Shown here in pieces: positions 1 to 16,596 of a DNA stretch of 64,000 bases. Position 1 is the stretch's first letter. Every line of letters starts with the position of its first letter. Origin of the DNA: Isoetes taiwanensis (Eukaryota > Streptophyta > Lycopodiopsida > Isoetales > Isoetaceae); contig JAJEKV010000094.1 of the NCBI GenBank assembly GCA_021234155.1, positions 1,562,656 to 1,626,655 of the forward strand. Direction: 5' to 3'. Below the pieces are notes generated by a model. It searched no databases and was not told the DNA's origin. It saw only the letters and a program-made list of their open reading frames with translations. The position numbers and the translations under genes were made by a program.

Positions 1-420
1 TCAGTTACGTATTGCTGATCGAGTAGGGTTTGCCACTAGCGTAAGTAATGCCGAGGATGATTAACCTATGGGGGGAGAATGTGACGTGCCTGTGAATATA
101 CGCTATAGATACGTGATATTCCTCGACTGCGCCACTCACACAAGCTCCAAATTAGTAGCCTTGTATGCCTTAGAAAGTGGCAGGTACACATCTAAGTTAA
201 TTATTTAATCTCGATAACCTTTTAGGATAAGACCCACTTCCACACATGGCTCCTATCCCATTGGGCAACTGCCACACCACCATCCTAGTGGTGCCACGGG
301 CATCCCATGTGGACCCACGCCTATATTAGCTCTGGGTAACCCTAACTCCTAGACCTCTTTTCCCCGACCCAGCAATCGAACCTTCATTCACGTGCCCAAA
401 CCCCGCTTCTCGGCATCGCT
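1..420 (+). mobile_element. Probable 3' end of an LTR retrotransposon (polypurine tract and LTR start)
   Basis: A purine run ending in GGGGGGAGAA (about 69-79) is followed at once by TGTGACG at 80. This is the usual arrangement of a polypurine tract and the TG that opens a 3' LTR in plant Ty3/gypsy elements. A TATA-like CCTATATTAG near 310 would suit the LTR promoter. I could not find the closing CA or a second LTR, and no pol ORF is visible in the 68 bases before the tract, so the right boundary is arbitrary. The assignment rests on this junction only. Confidence 0.4.
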
Positions 421-827
421 CATTACACTTAGCCTCGAGCAAAGCAGCCGGAAGGTACATGATCAGAGAGGGAGTAAGCCCCAGCTACCAAGGGAGCATG
501 AGACGCCAGATGGAGGAAGCGCTCGAGGAGTGTAGTTGAGAAGTTCCTGAAAGAATCATCTGGGGAGTTAGCACTCCAGATGGGTTAGTGGCCTCGTAGC
601 TAGAGTAGAGCCACTTAGAACCTTTGTTGAACATCTTGAACCCTAATCATGAACCCAATCGATAGTTAGATATGTACATTAGGTTAAGATGTTCATATGA
701 TATTGTTCATGATGATTATGTGATGATGGTTGACTGCGTTTGTTCCTCTTGTGTTGGGAAGGGGTAGAGACTCCCACAATATATGTAGTATGCTCCTAGT
801 GTAGATCCCTTTTGGGGTTCTAGTGCA

Positions 828-1730
828 TGGGGCTCAAGTGGCTAGGAACCCACCTGCCATGGAGGCTAAGTGGATTTGACTCCAGCACTACACAACGGGC
901 TAGAGGCAGATGGAGGGAGGATCCCTCACGAGCGGGGCTACGGGGATCCCATAGTGGGCTAGGCTTATGGCCTGGCCACTGTGGCCGTGCATGGGTCCGG
1001 CTACCTCCCTCGGGCGGTGTTGCCCCGCCTCCAAGAGTTGCAAGGGTCAGCTTTTTAAGCCCGCTTTTGGGGTTCAACACGGACCGTGTCGCCACGATCT
1101 CTATAGCTGCCCGCGGGAGCCTCTAGACCCCCAGGAAGGGGAGAGAAAACCTTCCCCACTCCTCGACGGACTGTGGAGATGCAACCGGAGTAGCGTCCCG
1201 ATGGGTGACATGGGATTGCGTGACCCCTGGCCAGAGTCATGCTGTGAGCTCGACCAGCCCATCCCAAGGTATGCACAGGAGGGGCGGATGGAGTGGTCAA
1301 CCCTAGCTACTGTCTTATGCCAGCCCCGGCCATTGTGCCAAGTGACTCGGTCCGCCTATCTTGAGCCTATCCAGCTCACTGACTTCCTTATGTGCTCTGA
1401 GCTACCTGCAGGGAGCTCCTCATGTTTTATGGTATGTGTGACGCGTTCTGTAATCTATGGATACGATGATGGCCTACCCTCTCGAGGTAGTATGATGTAT
1501 TGCTATTTGCTGGGGTTCCCGACGATGCTGTGCCTCCGTGATAGAGCCCATAGGGAAGCGGGCAGCAAGACCTCGGTGTCCCCCACCCGCATTCACGATC
1601 ATCCTCGTGTGGGTAGATTCGAGGGCTCCAAAGTGGGCTGTTGAGCCTGGACGGGATTTTCCTTGCCGGAGTGTACTACCGGCTGTGATATTTAGCTGTG
1701 GAGCACAATAATCAGTGCTCCAGGACCAAC
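828..1730. other. GC-rich unrecognised segment, possibly SINE-like at its left end
   Basis: This 0.9-kb stretch is clearly richer in G+C than the AT-rich DNA on both sides. It holds overlapping open frames, the longest 967-1644 on the plus strand, but none gives a recognisable protein and the frames look incidental. At 828-885 GGCTCAAGTGGCTAGG is followed about 35 bases later by GGATTTGACTCC. These resemble degenerate RNA polymerase III A and B boxes, so a tRNA-derived SINE head is possible. No tail or target duplication was found. I treat it as a repeat of unknown kind. Confidence 0.3.
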
Positions 1731-1739
1731 TAGATTATA

Positions 1740-3690
1740 TCGCACTGCCAAATAGAAGAACACTTCAAAGCCCAGGGAATAAAAAAAGGAAATAGAAACC
1801 CACAAAATATTATATGTAGCATGGGAAAAACTGAGATCTTGGGCAGCTGGTTCTCACTTTGAAAACCACGTGGAACCTAGAGAAACGTAATGGTTGAACG
1901 AGACAAGGAGCAATTGTGGGAACTTAATAAATAAAAGGATCAACAAAATAGATGCTAAAGGCAAAAACGGAGTAATGTAGATGGTCTAGATGAAAAAGAG
2001 CAACCAGATCCAATAGAATGGCAAATAGACAATATGGACAAAGGAACATATAAAGAGAAAGAGAGATGAACTATGACACAATGAAGATGCACATGAGACT
2101 AAACGTTGAACTCGAGAAAATTTAGCAAAGACTACGCTAACGAACATCGTGAGTCTAGAGACCAATATATAACTGGGTCAAGAACAATGTACTGAGTTAT
2201 GCCGACACGGACACCTAATGCAAGTTATATATGGAATGCAAAAAATGAAGGCCCAAGAGAGCAAGGGACTAAAAAGAAGCAACCTGTGGCCAAGGAAAGG
2301 GAAGGGTAGACTAAAACCAAAAGCATCAATTAAAGGAATAAGTGGTGTAGAGGATAAATGATAGAAGTAGTCTAAGAGGAACCACTGGAATAAACAAATG
2401 GAGTACATTGAAAGAACAAAGGAACGGGCACAATAGGACCAAAAGCGAGTAAGTTGAAACTAAAAAGCAAATGGACAAGGGACAAACTATAATATATTAG
2501 GAATGGAATGTAATAGAACATTGTGGAAGGGTGAACCAAAGAATAGAGAAAGGAACAAAGGGCTCTAAGATGACTGTGATTGCTAGATCAACCCAAATCT
2601 CAAAGTGTGCTCGCCTCTATTATATGCCACTGAAACAAATGTGCCAACTAAGAACAAATGATATAATTTATTCAAATGACTATAAGACCAAAGACAATGT
2701 ATATAGAGACAGCATTTAGTATCATCAAAACCTACGAAAAAAGAATATAGCACCACCACGACCAACCAATTAAAAGTACTAGCGTTGCCTAAGATGCATC
2801 AAGTTAATAACGCCTCGTCGCAAAACCAAGCGATGATACTCCAAAACTTCTGAGAGTGCATATCTAACCATGCAAACGCCCTGCAAAGGAATGGTACTTC
2901 GGAGACCTGCTACCTCGAAATGCGATCTCCAAATAAAATACCTCGATCCGTGGAAAGTGGAGCTCTTCGTGAGTACAATCAAGTGAACTTAACAATATCT
3001 CTAACAAACAGACGATGAAGGTCCTTGGGTATATGATTGTATACGCATACCCCGAAAAAACACTGCACTAAAAAGAAAACAATATCTCGCCATAAAGCGA
3101 AATCTAAATTTCATCTATATTAAGTTGCACAATGTGGATCGACGCTTGTTCCAAAACACCAATAATATCATTAGTAAGAAAGAAAAACTACCGAAGCAAA
3201 AGTTGGTACTCTAGACTATACTTACCTAGAGAAGGGGCATCAATGATGCCAACGCACACAACGCACACACACGTAAAGAACCAAATCACACGAATTATCA
3301 TTTTATGTGGATGTTTGGGGAACCCAAAGCACCGATACGCGGGTACATCGCAAAAGAAAACAAGCTTAGCCTCCTGTGCGTGATCTATAAATGGATGCTC
3401 GAGGGAAATTTAGTATGCACATCTCAAAGACATCTTCCACAAATCCAAAGTTCTTTTGCACATAAATAAAGATGAAAAATTGCCTATTGAATTCCCAATT
3501 AGAAGGAAAGTGTCATTTCTAGAGTGTGCTGTTTTTCTAAGGAATTGAAACGGAGCGCCGCAGATCTCATGACTTATAAAACGCCTCAATAAGCAGCTAG
3601 GGGCTAATTATCTCTAAATTTTGTGAGATAACTTGGCCCCTCTCATTTTGTGTCTCAAATCATCTCTGCGCTCTCTCGATCAAGCGCCCA
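1740..3690. other. Non-genic stretch, nothing recognised
   Basis: This AT-rich DNA is purine-rich on the plus strand between about 1750 and 2550. All open frames are under 85 codons and none shows a known motif. A decayed retroelement is likely from the context, but I cannot support a family. Confidence 0.5.
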
Positions 3691-3696
3691 GGGGCC

Positions 3697-3819
<123 letters not shown>

Positions 3820-4263
3820 AATGAAATGAAATGATATGTTGTATTTATTATTCTAGAGACCAATGTGTCTATGAGAGAGACTACCTTCCAATGTACATAT
3901 ACTAACGCGTTATAAAGATATCCCCAATGCATCTTCGACAAGAATGCATTAGACTCTTTCCCCATCTCTCATCATGTATAACATTACAATCTTTAATACT
4001 CAAGAATCGCTCTCTCTCGTGATCAATATTTCCTTCAAGTATTTCTAATGTGATGTCCGTGCATATCAAAGAATTCCAAAGAAGAGTTTGAATGGATACT
4101 GCATTTATCTCAATTCCCCCGAGTATGATGCTGCACCTACGATGACATGTAATTCATCTCTATTCTATATTGCATACTTTGCAAAATCTCAATTCATGGG
4201 AATGTTGACCCAACGCCCCATTTCAACCTCAAGCCTATGGGAGCTAAGCCGCATCCTCGCTTA

Positions 4264-6669
4264 TCATCTGGTCTCTGCGCCAAAAGACACTCCCTTCCTT
4301 GAGGTATTTGGCCTTTGGAGAGTGGGATTTATATATTGTCTCAGAATGTTTTTGTCTTCGGACTCTCTAGTTTCTTCTAATGAGGTGCCCATGCACCTAC
4401 TCCCTCTTAGATTGTCCTTATTCTCGCTATTACACCATAAATGTCCATCCCCCACTTCCTCATCCATTCTAATATCCCGAGTACCATCCCCTTGTCTCCT
4501 TTGTTTCTTCTATCGCCATCTTGGTAGGCTATCTCTGGCATATCAACAGCAACTTAGAAAGATATAAGCCGCCCGGTGATAAGGGCTCTATGGGTACCGC
4601 CACAATTTCATACAAGATATCACATGGAGTTTGAGCTTAGGCACCCAATTCTATTCTCAAGAACTTCTTCCCGCACTTCTCAACCTTTTCCAGATCTCTA
4701 CAGATAATCCCCCATACTGGCTACAATCTATAGAAACCGCTTTAACCAAGACGCCTGTCCTATTATCGTCACCTACCGCAATGCTATATAATGCTTTCTG
4801 TGCCTCCATTTATTCTAGTGGCGCTCAAATGTTAGAGTTCCACTTAAGCCCCTTTGGTCCACATGTATCCCTCTTGTAGATACTTATATGAGGTGACAAT
4901 TTTACAGTTCTCCCTTGGATAGAGTGAACTTGAGATGATCTACCTTTATTTGTCCCAAATACCATCATCTTAGTCTTTGACATATTTACTTCCTCATACT
5001 TTTCCTGCTCACGTAAATGTGCCAGCCAGCATCTGGGGTCGTTTTCTCAGATGCCTTCCACCGAACGGGAAAAAGAAGAAGAACATCACATAAGAGCAAC
5101 AAAAACCATGCATCTAAATAATAATGTCCCCTCCCGCCATACTGACATCCAAGCTCTGTAGTTGGTCTATGAATGGGCTAAACAGTGTGGTGACAATGGG
5201 CACCCTTGTTTCACCTTAATATTACTTTCTACCACATCTCAGGTACTGCTCAAATGTAGGGGGATGATAGCTGTATAAAACTCATCATAGTATTCTTCAC
5301 TGCATGCCCAAGCTCAATTGGTACCCCTAGGGCCTCCATTCTCCCTTCCCATAAATTACCAAGATACCGGTGGTCAAATGCCTTAGCATAATCAACAAAA
5401 GAGTACAAGGGGTTTTTCTTACCCTTAACCGAATCAACCATAGTTTCGCAGCAACCAAATGATCAACTGTAGATCTTTTGGTCTAAAGCTCCGCCTGGCC
5501 CAAAGGCTCTAACATTATGTTTTTCAGCCCAGTGCTCAATTTCATAATTTAGCATAAAGAAGAAATAATTTGGTATATAGACTACTAACCGAATCATTTT
5601 AATTTCCGTAGATCGCTCTCATCCCGTAATTTTATGCAGGATAACTCGCTCAAACGCTATGTAGGAAACCCTTTGGCGCAAGACATTGTTAACAATGACA
5701 ACAATGCAATATGTAATCGAGTTACCCGCCTATCTGAACATTCTACCTACCAAATTTAATTGAATCGCCTGGCCTGGCAAGATGATCAACCCTCTTCTAA
5801 GTCTCCATCAAAGCACCAACCTACATCCCTGTGAAGTCAATACACGGCTACTGGCATCCCATGGACACACCATGACTTGGCTCACTAAAGCCATGGTTTC
5901 TGTGTGGTCTCGCTTTCATCTTAGGCTTAAGCTCTTGGCTCCTGCACTTTTTGGGGATCTCGCTTATATTGTCGCTAGGAAAATAGTTGCTAATATTAGC
6001 CAAATGGCGATTTTGGACATTTTTGGAAAAGTAATAAAGGAGGAAATTTTGGGAAAAAAAGCGCCAAATACTTTTCAAAGTTGGACCTCCTTACATCAAG
6101 GTTTAGCCAAACATAAGAAAGAAGGAGATGAAAAATTTTTCCACTTTAGCCAAACGCTCGAAAAGTTTTCCATGCATTTAGGGATAGATTAGCCATAATA
6201 TGAGATTATTCATGAGATTATGAAATAGAGGTTGCTAATACTATATTAGATGGGACAAATTTTTGTTCCAACTAGTAGATTTCTAATATTAATATGTTCG
6301 TGACAATAAAAAAAGTTTATATATCATAAAATGCTCATTAAAGTTTATATAAAAGTTTCAACAAAATAGCCAAACATTCAAAACTAGTAAAGGAAAATTA
6401 TTCAACTTTAGCAAAACATTCGGCGTTATTCTCCATTTTGGGTTAAAATTAGCCAAAGTTGTTCTAGCTGATCTAAAATATGACTTTAGTAATTTTTTCC
6501 CCGGTGTCACGATCAGCTCCGGTTGTCTCCTCGGTACACATACTTTTTCTTTTTTGATTTCGGGAGTGCAAAATATTATTCTTTCTTTAACTCCCTCGCC
6601 TATCTTCCCTGCCCTTAAAATGCTCTCTTTTGTTTCACAAGATGCATCAAACCAATCGCTGTATGGCAA
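4264..6669 (-). pseudogene. Decayed ORF2 (endonuclease linker and reverse transcriptase) of LINE E1
   Basis: Three minus-strand pieces in different frames belong to one ORF2. The piece at 6358-6669 begins with LPYSDWFDASCETKE, which aligns with LPCNNWFDEECKAKR just after the endonuclease of element E4, so the two elements are one family. The piece at 5250-5441 carries FVDYAKAFD and ALGVP, the RT palm motif and the alpha-helix after it. The piece at 4264-4467 ends in RPNTSRKGVSFGAETR, in the region after the RT. Stops and frameshifts separate the pieces, so no enzyme can be made. Confidence 0.65.
5980..6480. other. AT-rich insertion-like segment inside LINE E1
   Basis: The spacing between the endonuclease linker and the RT palm motif in E1 is several hundred bases longer than in the related elements E4 and E6. 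The extra DNA is AT-rich and repeats TTTAGCCAAAC-like words (near 6000, 6105, 6150 and 6370). It also holds a small palindrome, GGACAAATTTTTGTTCC, near 6252. A MITE or other non-autonomous insertion is plausible, but I found no convincing terminal inverted repeats. Confidence 0.35.
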
Positions 6670-7364
6670 CTTCTATCTTTCTCGTGAGGCAACAGGTTCA
6701 TCTTAATTAACTGCAATCTTGTCACTTAATTTATCGTTGTCGCTGGGCTAATTTGTTGTGGGAGGCTCTGCCCCACACTTTCATATATAACTTTCCACTT
6801 TATGATATTTCATGTGTATGCGAGCTTAGACAACGCGGCCCGTGGCATGTACTCGTGTTTAACACAAGTGTACGATCCGAGATCTTTTCCATCTCTTCCC
6901 TATAGACATACGTAACACTGCTCGCAAACCGGGATGAAAAGCAACGAGATCATCAACACTTGCATTTCTCGCATGTGCACCCTACCCTGCACTGAAACCT
7001 CTGCAGCCACATTATAAAACCAATAACCGCTCACGCATATACAAGGCTGCTGGTTGTTTGGGGGTGTAGCCATCTATCTCTATCTCGCAGCGGGTTCTAC
7101 TCCATCCTTCCCCGGACACTTATCATCAAGCATCTCAACCCATAGGGGAACCCTTCCATGCTAGCTATATCGCTTGTTTGCAGCAATGCGCCTGTTGAAA
7201 TCTCCTAATAAGAGAACATCACACCGCAAAGAATGAAAGCACATCCTCGTTTAAGCTAAAAAGGGTCATCCCGATCTAGGTGGTCTCCGAGTCATAACCG
7301 TGATTCTTTCGGGCGAGTAAATATCCTTGGCCACAAAGATCTTTTACCTTTCTGTGCGATCCGT

Positions 7365-10365
<3,001 letters not shown>

Positions 10366-10435
<70 letters not shown>
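10366..10435. repeat. (GA)n microsatellite, about 70 bp, 3' tail of LINE E4
   Basis: A pure GA tract runs into TGAAACGAAATG and the E4 3' end. It is the junction between the truncated 5' end of E3 and the tail of E4. Confidence 0.95.
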
Positions 10436-10438
<3 letters not shown>

Positions 10439-11082
10439 AACGAAATGTTTATAAATATGCATCCGCACCACTGTGTCCTGCGGGTGGACGCTTCAACCAT
10501 ACATTTGCTGTGATTGTGGGATGAGTATCCTCTAGTGCATCCTCCGAAGAAATGCACTAGACTCTAACTCATTCCTTGTATCTCTTGAATGTTAAGTTTC
10601 TTCAAGATTATATCCCTATGATCCAATATTTTAACAAATAAAGTCACCAATTGTAATTACTCCTCGGCATATCAAAGAAAGCTATATCAAGTTACCACAA
10701 ACAATATTATATGTGTATCTCGATAAGCTTTTGTATCATGGACATCAGAAGCACATGTATTTCGGCCTCAACTACCCGATCTTGTATAGCTATAAAGCCC
10801 ACCATGGGGAATATTGAGCCCAACGCCTAACTTCAAAACCAAGATGATGAGAGCTAAGTCTCATTCTCACCGATTGCATGCCTTAACTTTACCGACACGC
10901 CTTCTCTCAGACATCTTGGAACCCTGTCAGGATCAATATTCGTGATGTATTGTTCCTTCTGACTGCACTTCCACAGAGTTCTCCATAACATGTCCCATTA
11001 CCCAATCCCTAATATCCGCATGATGTCCGGGTCAACTCGATACATCCAAACCCCACTTTCTCATCCAATCTCTCTTTGTATG

Positions 11083-12385
11083 TCAAGATAAAATTATCCT
11101 CATATCTCTGCCCTCTAAGGGCAATCGAGGTAAACTAGATAATCGATATTTCAAGTACTTTGCATATTTGCTGCCGCACAGGCTTCCCGCTTGCAATGAC
11201 ATCATCCCAGACTCGGCCAATAGTGATGTGTCATAAGTATGGTCTCTGGATTTGACACCCGCCTCGCTCCTCGAAACTTCTTCAGACCTTTCTAACTCTT
11301 CCAAGTCTCCCTCACCAAACCCGTAGAGCTCCACACCTCACAAACTAATAACAAGAGACTCTGTTTGCACTTTGTGGGACCCCATATAATCGTTTTTCAA
11401 TTGAAAGTTCCATCTCATTTTTCATCAAGACAAGATGCTGCTATAATGCTTCTAACCCAATTATTTATCCTCTCTCGGCTTCTACAAAGATAGTTCCAAC
11501 TCCTGGGCTTATCAACCCGCATCCCTAACATTTATAAGAGTCCACCACCCTACCGACCCCTTTGTGGGCCACAAGTGTATGTGGTCCACTTTGTTTGCCC
11601 CAAACACAATTATTCGGTCTTTCCCATGTTCACTTTCATACCTTGTGATCGCCAAAAATTCAGCCAATCCATCTAAATGTTTCGTATTCCAAAGAATTGA
11701 CCTTAAGCACTACATCATCCGTGATATAGAAGTAAAACATACCACAACCTTCTCCAAACCATACCATCCCTCCATTCTCAGATTATCCAATCTTCTAGTT
11801 GATCTATGAACATCCCAAAAAAGAGTGGGAGACATGGGACACTTTGTTTTACACCTGGCACTTTCGTTTATTAATCGGTTCTTGGCCTTCTAAAAATATG
11901 GAAAGGATAGTCGCACGGGCACCTTCTCAGATAGCATCTTGAATCACTGCTTTAGCTCATTTGGCAACCCTAGTTTTTCCATACCACAAATTGTCTCCTC
12001 TGGGCCCACCATGTCAAAAGCTTTTGTAAAGTCTATAAATACTATGTAAAGTGGTTTCCTTTGTCTCGGGAATTGTATCCATCATCGCCTCCTGTGCAAT
12101 CTAGGTGAACCTGTAGTGGACCGCTTCTGGGGTCTAAACCCGCTTGTCCCATGTCCTCCCGCCCATCCGCTAGTTTGGTTATTAACCATAGTGGCAAAAA
12201 ATCTTAGCATATATGCTACTAATCATAATCATCCCATAATTGTCGGGATCTGATTTATCACCCGCTTTGGCGGGCAAGGAACAACTCCTCAAGTATTTGC
12301 TGGCCTGGAAAGCCTCTCTCAATACCATATTCATCAATTTCAGCAATGCCTTGTGTATCTCCTCCCGCCTACTTAAACATCTCAA
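11083..12385 (-). pseudogene. RT and C-terminal portion of LINE E4 ORF2
   Basis: The minus-strand piece at 12182-12385 reads MNMVLREAFQASKY, then LPAKAGDKSDPDNYGMI, the fingers motif (usually PKKGD..DP.NYR.I). Near 12030-12060 the frame IVFIDFTKAFDMVGPE gives the palm motif FIDFTKAFD. The piece at 11083-11334 (GLGEGDLEELERSEE-like, then LLAESGMMSLQAGS) is the region after the RT. Many frameshifts separate these pieces. The upstream end is cut by the nested L1 at 12459. Confidence 0.65.
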
Positions 12386-12458
12386 GTAAATCCAAATTTC
12401 AAGCTATCTTCAGCCTTTTCCATTTGCCAACGTTTCTAGTCCCCTGAATATCTTCCAT

Positions 12459-12520
12459 TGTTTTTTTCTTTTGATGAACGCTGACCTTTATTGGCTCAAA
12501 AGAATACAAAGAGTACATGG
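12459..12520 (-). terminator. Poly(A) signal and tail of the nested L1
   Basis: On the minus strand CCAATAAAGG (around 12500) lies about 25 bases before a short A-rich tail that ends at 12459, beside the presumed target duplication. This marks the transcript end of the element. Confidence 0.6.
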
Positions 12521-13181
12521 GGGACCTAAAAACCAGTGGAGAAGATATATCCATTTAGAGCAACACTACCCACCACATACATAATATAAAAAAGCAGAGA
12601 ATGTATCACCATGAGCCACAACTGCTGCTATGAGTAGATATTACCCTAAATGACACTTTGATGTCATCCTCGAAGAACACTTGTACGCCTTCTGCTGCGG
12701 CTACGGGCATCGCGGCACTTAAGTAGGTCTCGAAAAGAGTCAGCCCCTTGAAGATGAGAAGAGATTGGCCTCTTCCAGAGCAGACCGATGATCCAAGCAG
12801 ATGCTATGGGAAAGCCCTTAGTCGAATCCTGTCCCAAGAACTAGGATAGATCGATAATAGGACCTCACTGACTATTCAAGCTTCAAGCAATGGAAAAGAC
12901 ATGTAAGCCAACGCTACAAGTTTAACATGGTGACACACTTAAAAACAAAGGTTCTCAATTGTCTCATCCTCCGCTGTGCAAAGAGGGCGTATCACAGAGA
13001 CTTCCTGGACTTAAATCGATGAACAACAAAAGTAGTTTTACCTTTAATTTATCTAGTTGAAGTGAGTGATCCCGCCACTACAAAATGGATAACTTAGGAT
13101 GAAGCAATTTATCCCATATCCATCGCTTACAAATGAGGGGTCATGGATAACTAAAGGCCGTTTTGGCGATGGAGGCAATAA

Positions 13182-14662
13182 TCATAGGATGAAGCAGGAC
13201 CACATCGAGTGCACCAAAGCCCTTAACATTGCCAAGTGAACCACCTGTAGCCGTGAGCCACGCCTGTGGGTGTGGAAGGAAGTGTAGCAGCTACTTTTCC
13301 AAATGCCCCATCTCCAACGAAGGAGAAGGAACTTGAATTTGAACTCACCTCCACGCCAACAATCTTGTCTCATTATACCATGGGATACTGCGTGAGCATG
13401 ACCTCGCCGCCGCCACCAAATGCCAAGGCCATGGATGGACGTAAGAGATCAGATAATCCGCCTCGGGTCACCCAAAGGGATCCACCAACAACCTATGATC
13501 CGTGGGCCATTGGATGGAATCGAAAACAAAGGGCGACAGCCTCCCAAGCAAATTTAGCAACCACTTCTGAGGAAAGGAGATGTGGTACTAGACATGGAGA
13601 AGATAGAATAATGCCCATGGAGAGAGGCTTAATGATGGAGAGCCAAAGGTAATGCACATCTCAGAAAGATTGGTGAATGAGACGCACAGACCGGAAGTAC
13701 TCTATTTCTTTTTGGAGAATCCGCCCATAAACTTAGAATCAGCACCCTTGCTCTAGAGAAGAAGTGAATCATCCCCCACAAAAGTTTAGGAGATAATGCA
13801 TCACTAACTAACTTTAACATCACACCTCCCCAAATGAAGTTCCCCGACAAGACGAACAATGAGCCCGTGACCTTTGTTCCATGTGTGTCAAGAAGATGGG
13901 ATGCCATGTAGACATGGTACCAATTGAAAACCCACTTTGCCATTAGCCATAATGACCAGCCATGGATAACCCCAGCCGTGACCACTGCACAAATGCCTCC
14001 AACCCCTTAATAATGACATCCCACGCCTCCGTGATGAGACAAGTACCAACTCGGAATGTTTGAGAGTTTTAGTTGCTCTCCCATGAGGAAGAACCTTCCA
14101 TGGAAATGCAACCACGTAATATCTAAGATCGAGAGTCGAGAATGGCTAGAAAGCAAGACACTTTTGGCACCCTATTGAAAGATACCAGAAGCAAAGAGAA
14201 ACTATCCAACAAGGAAATGGCATTCTGTACCTGCCTTATCAGCCACAAGAACAAGAGTGCTCAAATCTGCATACTGATTACAGATCTCTTGTGAACCATT
14301 ATTCATGGAAGACTAAGTGCAGATGCCTTCTCGTGACCGCAAGAGAGAAATAATTAGAGAAAGAATCTCCTACAAATTGTAAAAAGCAAGTGGTGCTAAA
14401 GGACAGTTCTCGCGAATGCCACGGTCAAATTAAAAATGTTAGACGGTTCTCTTGGAAAAGAACCAAAGTGTTCCAGAAAGGTATGAACAGTTTCACAACA
14501 TCCGCTGCTAACCCGGCACCAAAACCAAGAGACGTAAGGAAAGTAATCGCCCAGAAACCCAACAACACTATCATATGCTTTTGCAAAATCCAGCTCGTAA
14601 GCACAAATGGGTAACCATGCATCTCCCCGCACAGAGATCTCCTTCAGATGTCGCTGCCACAT
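13182..14662 (-). pseudogene. Reverse-transcriptase remnants of the nested L1
   Basis: The minus-strand frame at 14396-14662 contains YELDFAKAYDSV, matching the plant L1 RT palm motif (usually DFEKAYD.V), followed by GFG-like sequence in a neighbouring frame. The frame at 13629-13985 contains LSGNFIWGG, matching the F.WGG motif near the C-terminal side of plant L1 RT domains. The order and spacing fit one RT of about 1.5 kb. No YADD motif could be read in frame, and several stops and shifts are present. Confidence 0.6.
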
Positions 14663-15889
14663 TATTCAAGATACAATCAAGAAAGAAACCCGACCGGGAA
14701 GGAGATGGACTCCTGGTGAAGCACGCCCACAAAGCTTCTCAAAGCTAGCGCAGCATCTTGTACACCCAGGACAACAAAGTAATAAGTTTCTGCAACTTGA
14801 AGCCCTAAAAAAGAGGGATCCTTACATTTTGAATAAGTGGGAGATGCAACAGAGTTGAGGATTTTGTCCGTGTGCCTGCCTTTTAAAATCCATGAGGCCA
14901 TCATGACATCTCAGACTCCAAGCCAATCCCAATACTCCCGGAAAAACTGAATGCCTCAAGATTCTGACACCTGCCCCTCGAGAGAAAATGTGGCTCAGGC
15001 TAAACATTCGGCCGATCTCACCTCCCAAAGTGGCCCTCCCTTGCTCTCACTCCAGATTATAGATTAACTCAGCGCGCTTGAAAATCTGACCCGAAAAGGA
15101 AATACGGAAAGGAAAGATGAAGTGATTATACAAAAGCTTCAAGCCCGGGCGCGGATTCGAAACAACATGTGCCCATCTCCGAACTGCAAGAGATCAAGAG
15201 ATGCAGCCTTAGCTTTGTTTTGGCAGCTCCAAGAAAAAACTCAGGTAACTGGGTCTCCTCCTTGAACCATTGCAACCCAGCCTTTAATGCAAGCAAAAAC
15301 TTGCTCGCATTCCGTCCCACGTTACAGTGTAAAATTTGTTTCTCCACATGACCATCCCATGGCACGCACCGCATGCCCTTCTGTCGATAAAGAGGCCAGC
15401 TGCATGCCCCAAGAAGTAATTCATTCCACGGACCCCAACCTTTAGCAAGTAAAAGGACTTCCACAAAAGAGCTTATATACATCAATAATTGCCATGCCCC
15501 CGCCAGCCGAGAAGGGCCAGAACCACGACACCGCCAAAAATCATCATCCTTCTCAAGAAAAATGTATTCACTTTGAAATATGTCTTGTGAAGCAAGAGAT
15601 GCAACAATAATCAGAAGGAGGAGCAAGAGAACACCGTGGATTGCGGCTCTAAATCGCAAAGATTCACTGTGTTCCTCGCCCACGAAAAGGTGGCAAAACA
15701 TAAAGCTGCCACCAAAGCATTATAGTAGCCTCCATCAGTGTCTTGCATATGCCTACCACTACCCAAATCCGCCCATTACACCAAGTAAAACCTGAGGGAA
15801 TCTCAACCAGCTCAGCTAACTATTGCTTGCTATTGCTCCTGCCTCAAAGCCCCCGCACACCCTCCGCACCTCCTCACTGCCTTAAGCTC

Positions 15890-16260
15890 AAGCTCAACCA
15901 TGTTAAAATCACCCACCATGATCCATGCAATAGGGAGCCTAACTTCACAATTTGAACGCAAAGAAGCCCACAATGCGCCTCGACGTGTCGATTATGCGAT
16001 GCTGCTACTAACCATCCTCAAGCCCTTGCCCTCTTTTATCAAACCACTTGACTATGATCCAATCGCCAAATTGGCCAACCCGAGTAAATGATGATCGTAA
16101 TAGGTCCTCCATGTCAGTGATACCACTTTGCTGCAGTCCTGTACCACCAGAATATACTTATTGATCATCGCAGCAACTTTGTAGGCATCCTCTTCTTGCA
16201 GATTTATGCTCTTGCAAACAAATTAGAAATCAAACCCAGCTCCCAGCTGTAATATGGACA
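15890..16260 (-). pseudogene. Endonuclease remnant of the nested L1
   Basis: The minus-strand frame around 15890-15935 reads AWIMVGDFNMVE, the GDFN motif of APE-type LINE endonucleases. Just upstream on the same strand RVGQFGDWIIVKWF reads in another frame. Other catalytic motifs are not legible. The position between RT remnants (lower coordinates) and ORF1 remnants (higher coordinates) is as expected for an L1 on the minus strand. Confidence 0.5.
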
Positions 16261-16596
16261 ACCCGGCCTTTAGTAGGGGGAGAGGCAACCCCGCATTCCA
16301 GAGATTAACTTCATTGATCAGTGGATGTGGAGGGACATGTTCCAAGTCCATATCAACTTGTATATGAGGCTCATTCTCCACATGACTGCCCAATGTGGTC
16401 ATGAGGCCACCAGAGGACAGCAGGAGGAGAGGCTGGTTCAACAGGTTAAGGGCGCAGATGCAGAAGGTCAGGCAAAGCTATTCCTCCGAGCGTTTTTCAT
16501 GCGCAATGGACCATTCCTTCTTCAATGCGCCTGCTTGCAGAATCAGCCTTGCTGGTCGAAGAAAGACAATTATGGCTGCGGAGTGTGCTAAATCGG

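Noticed and set aside
967-1644. 225-codon plus-strand ORF
   Set aside because: It lies in GC-rich DNA where stops are rare; the product has no motif, and overlapping frames are open too. No promoter or splice evidence.
5782-6192. 136-codon plus-strand ORF
   Set aside because: It crosses decayed LINE E1 and an AT-rich insertion with repeated TTTAGCCAAAC words. The product is low-complexity Lys/Phe-rich with no domain.
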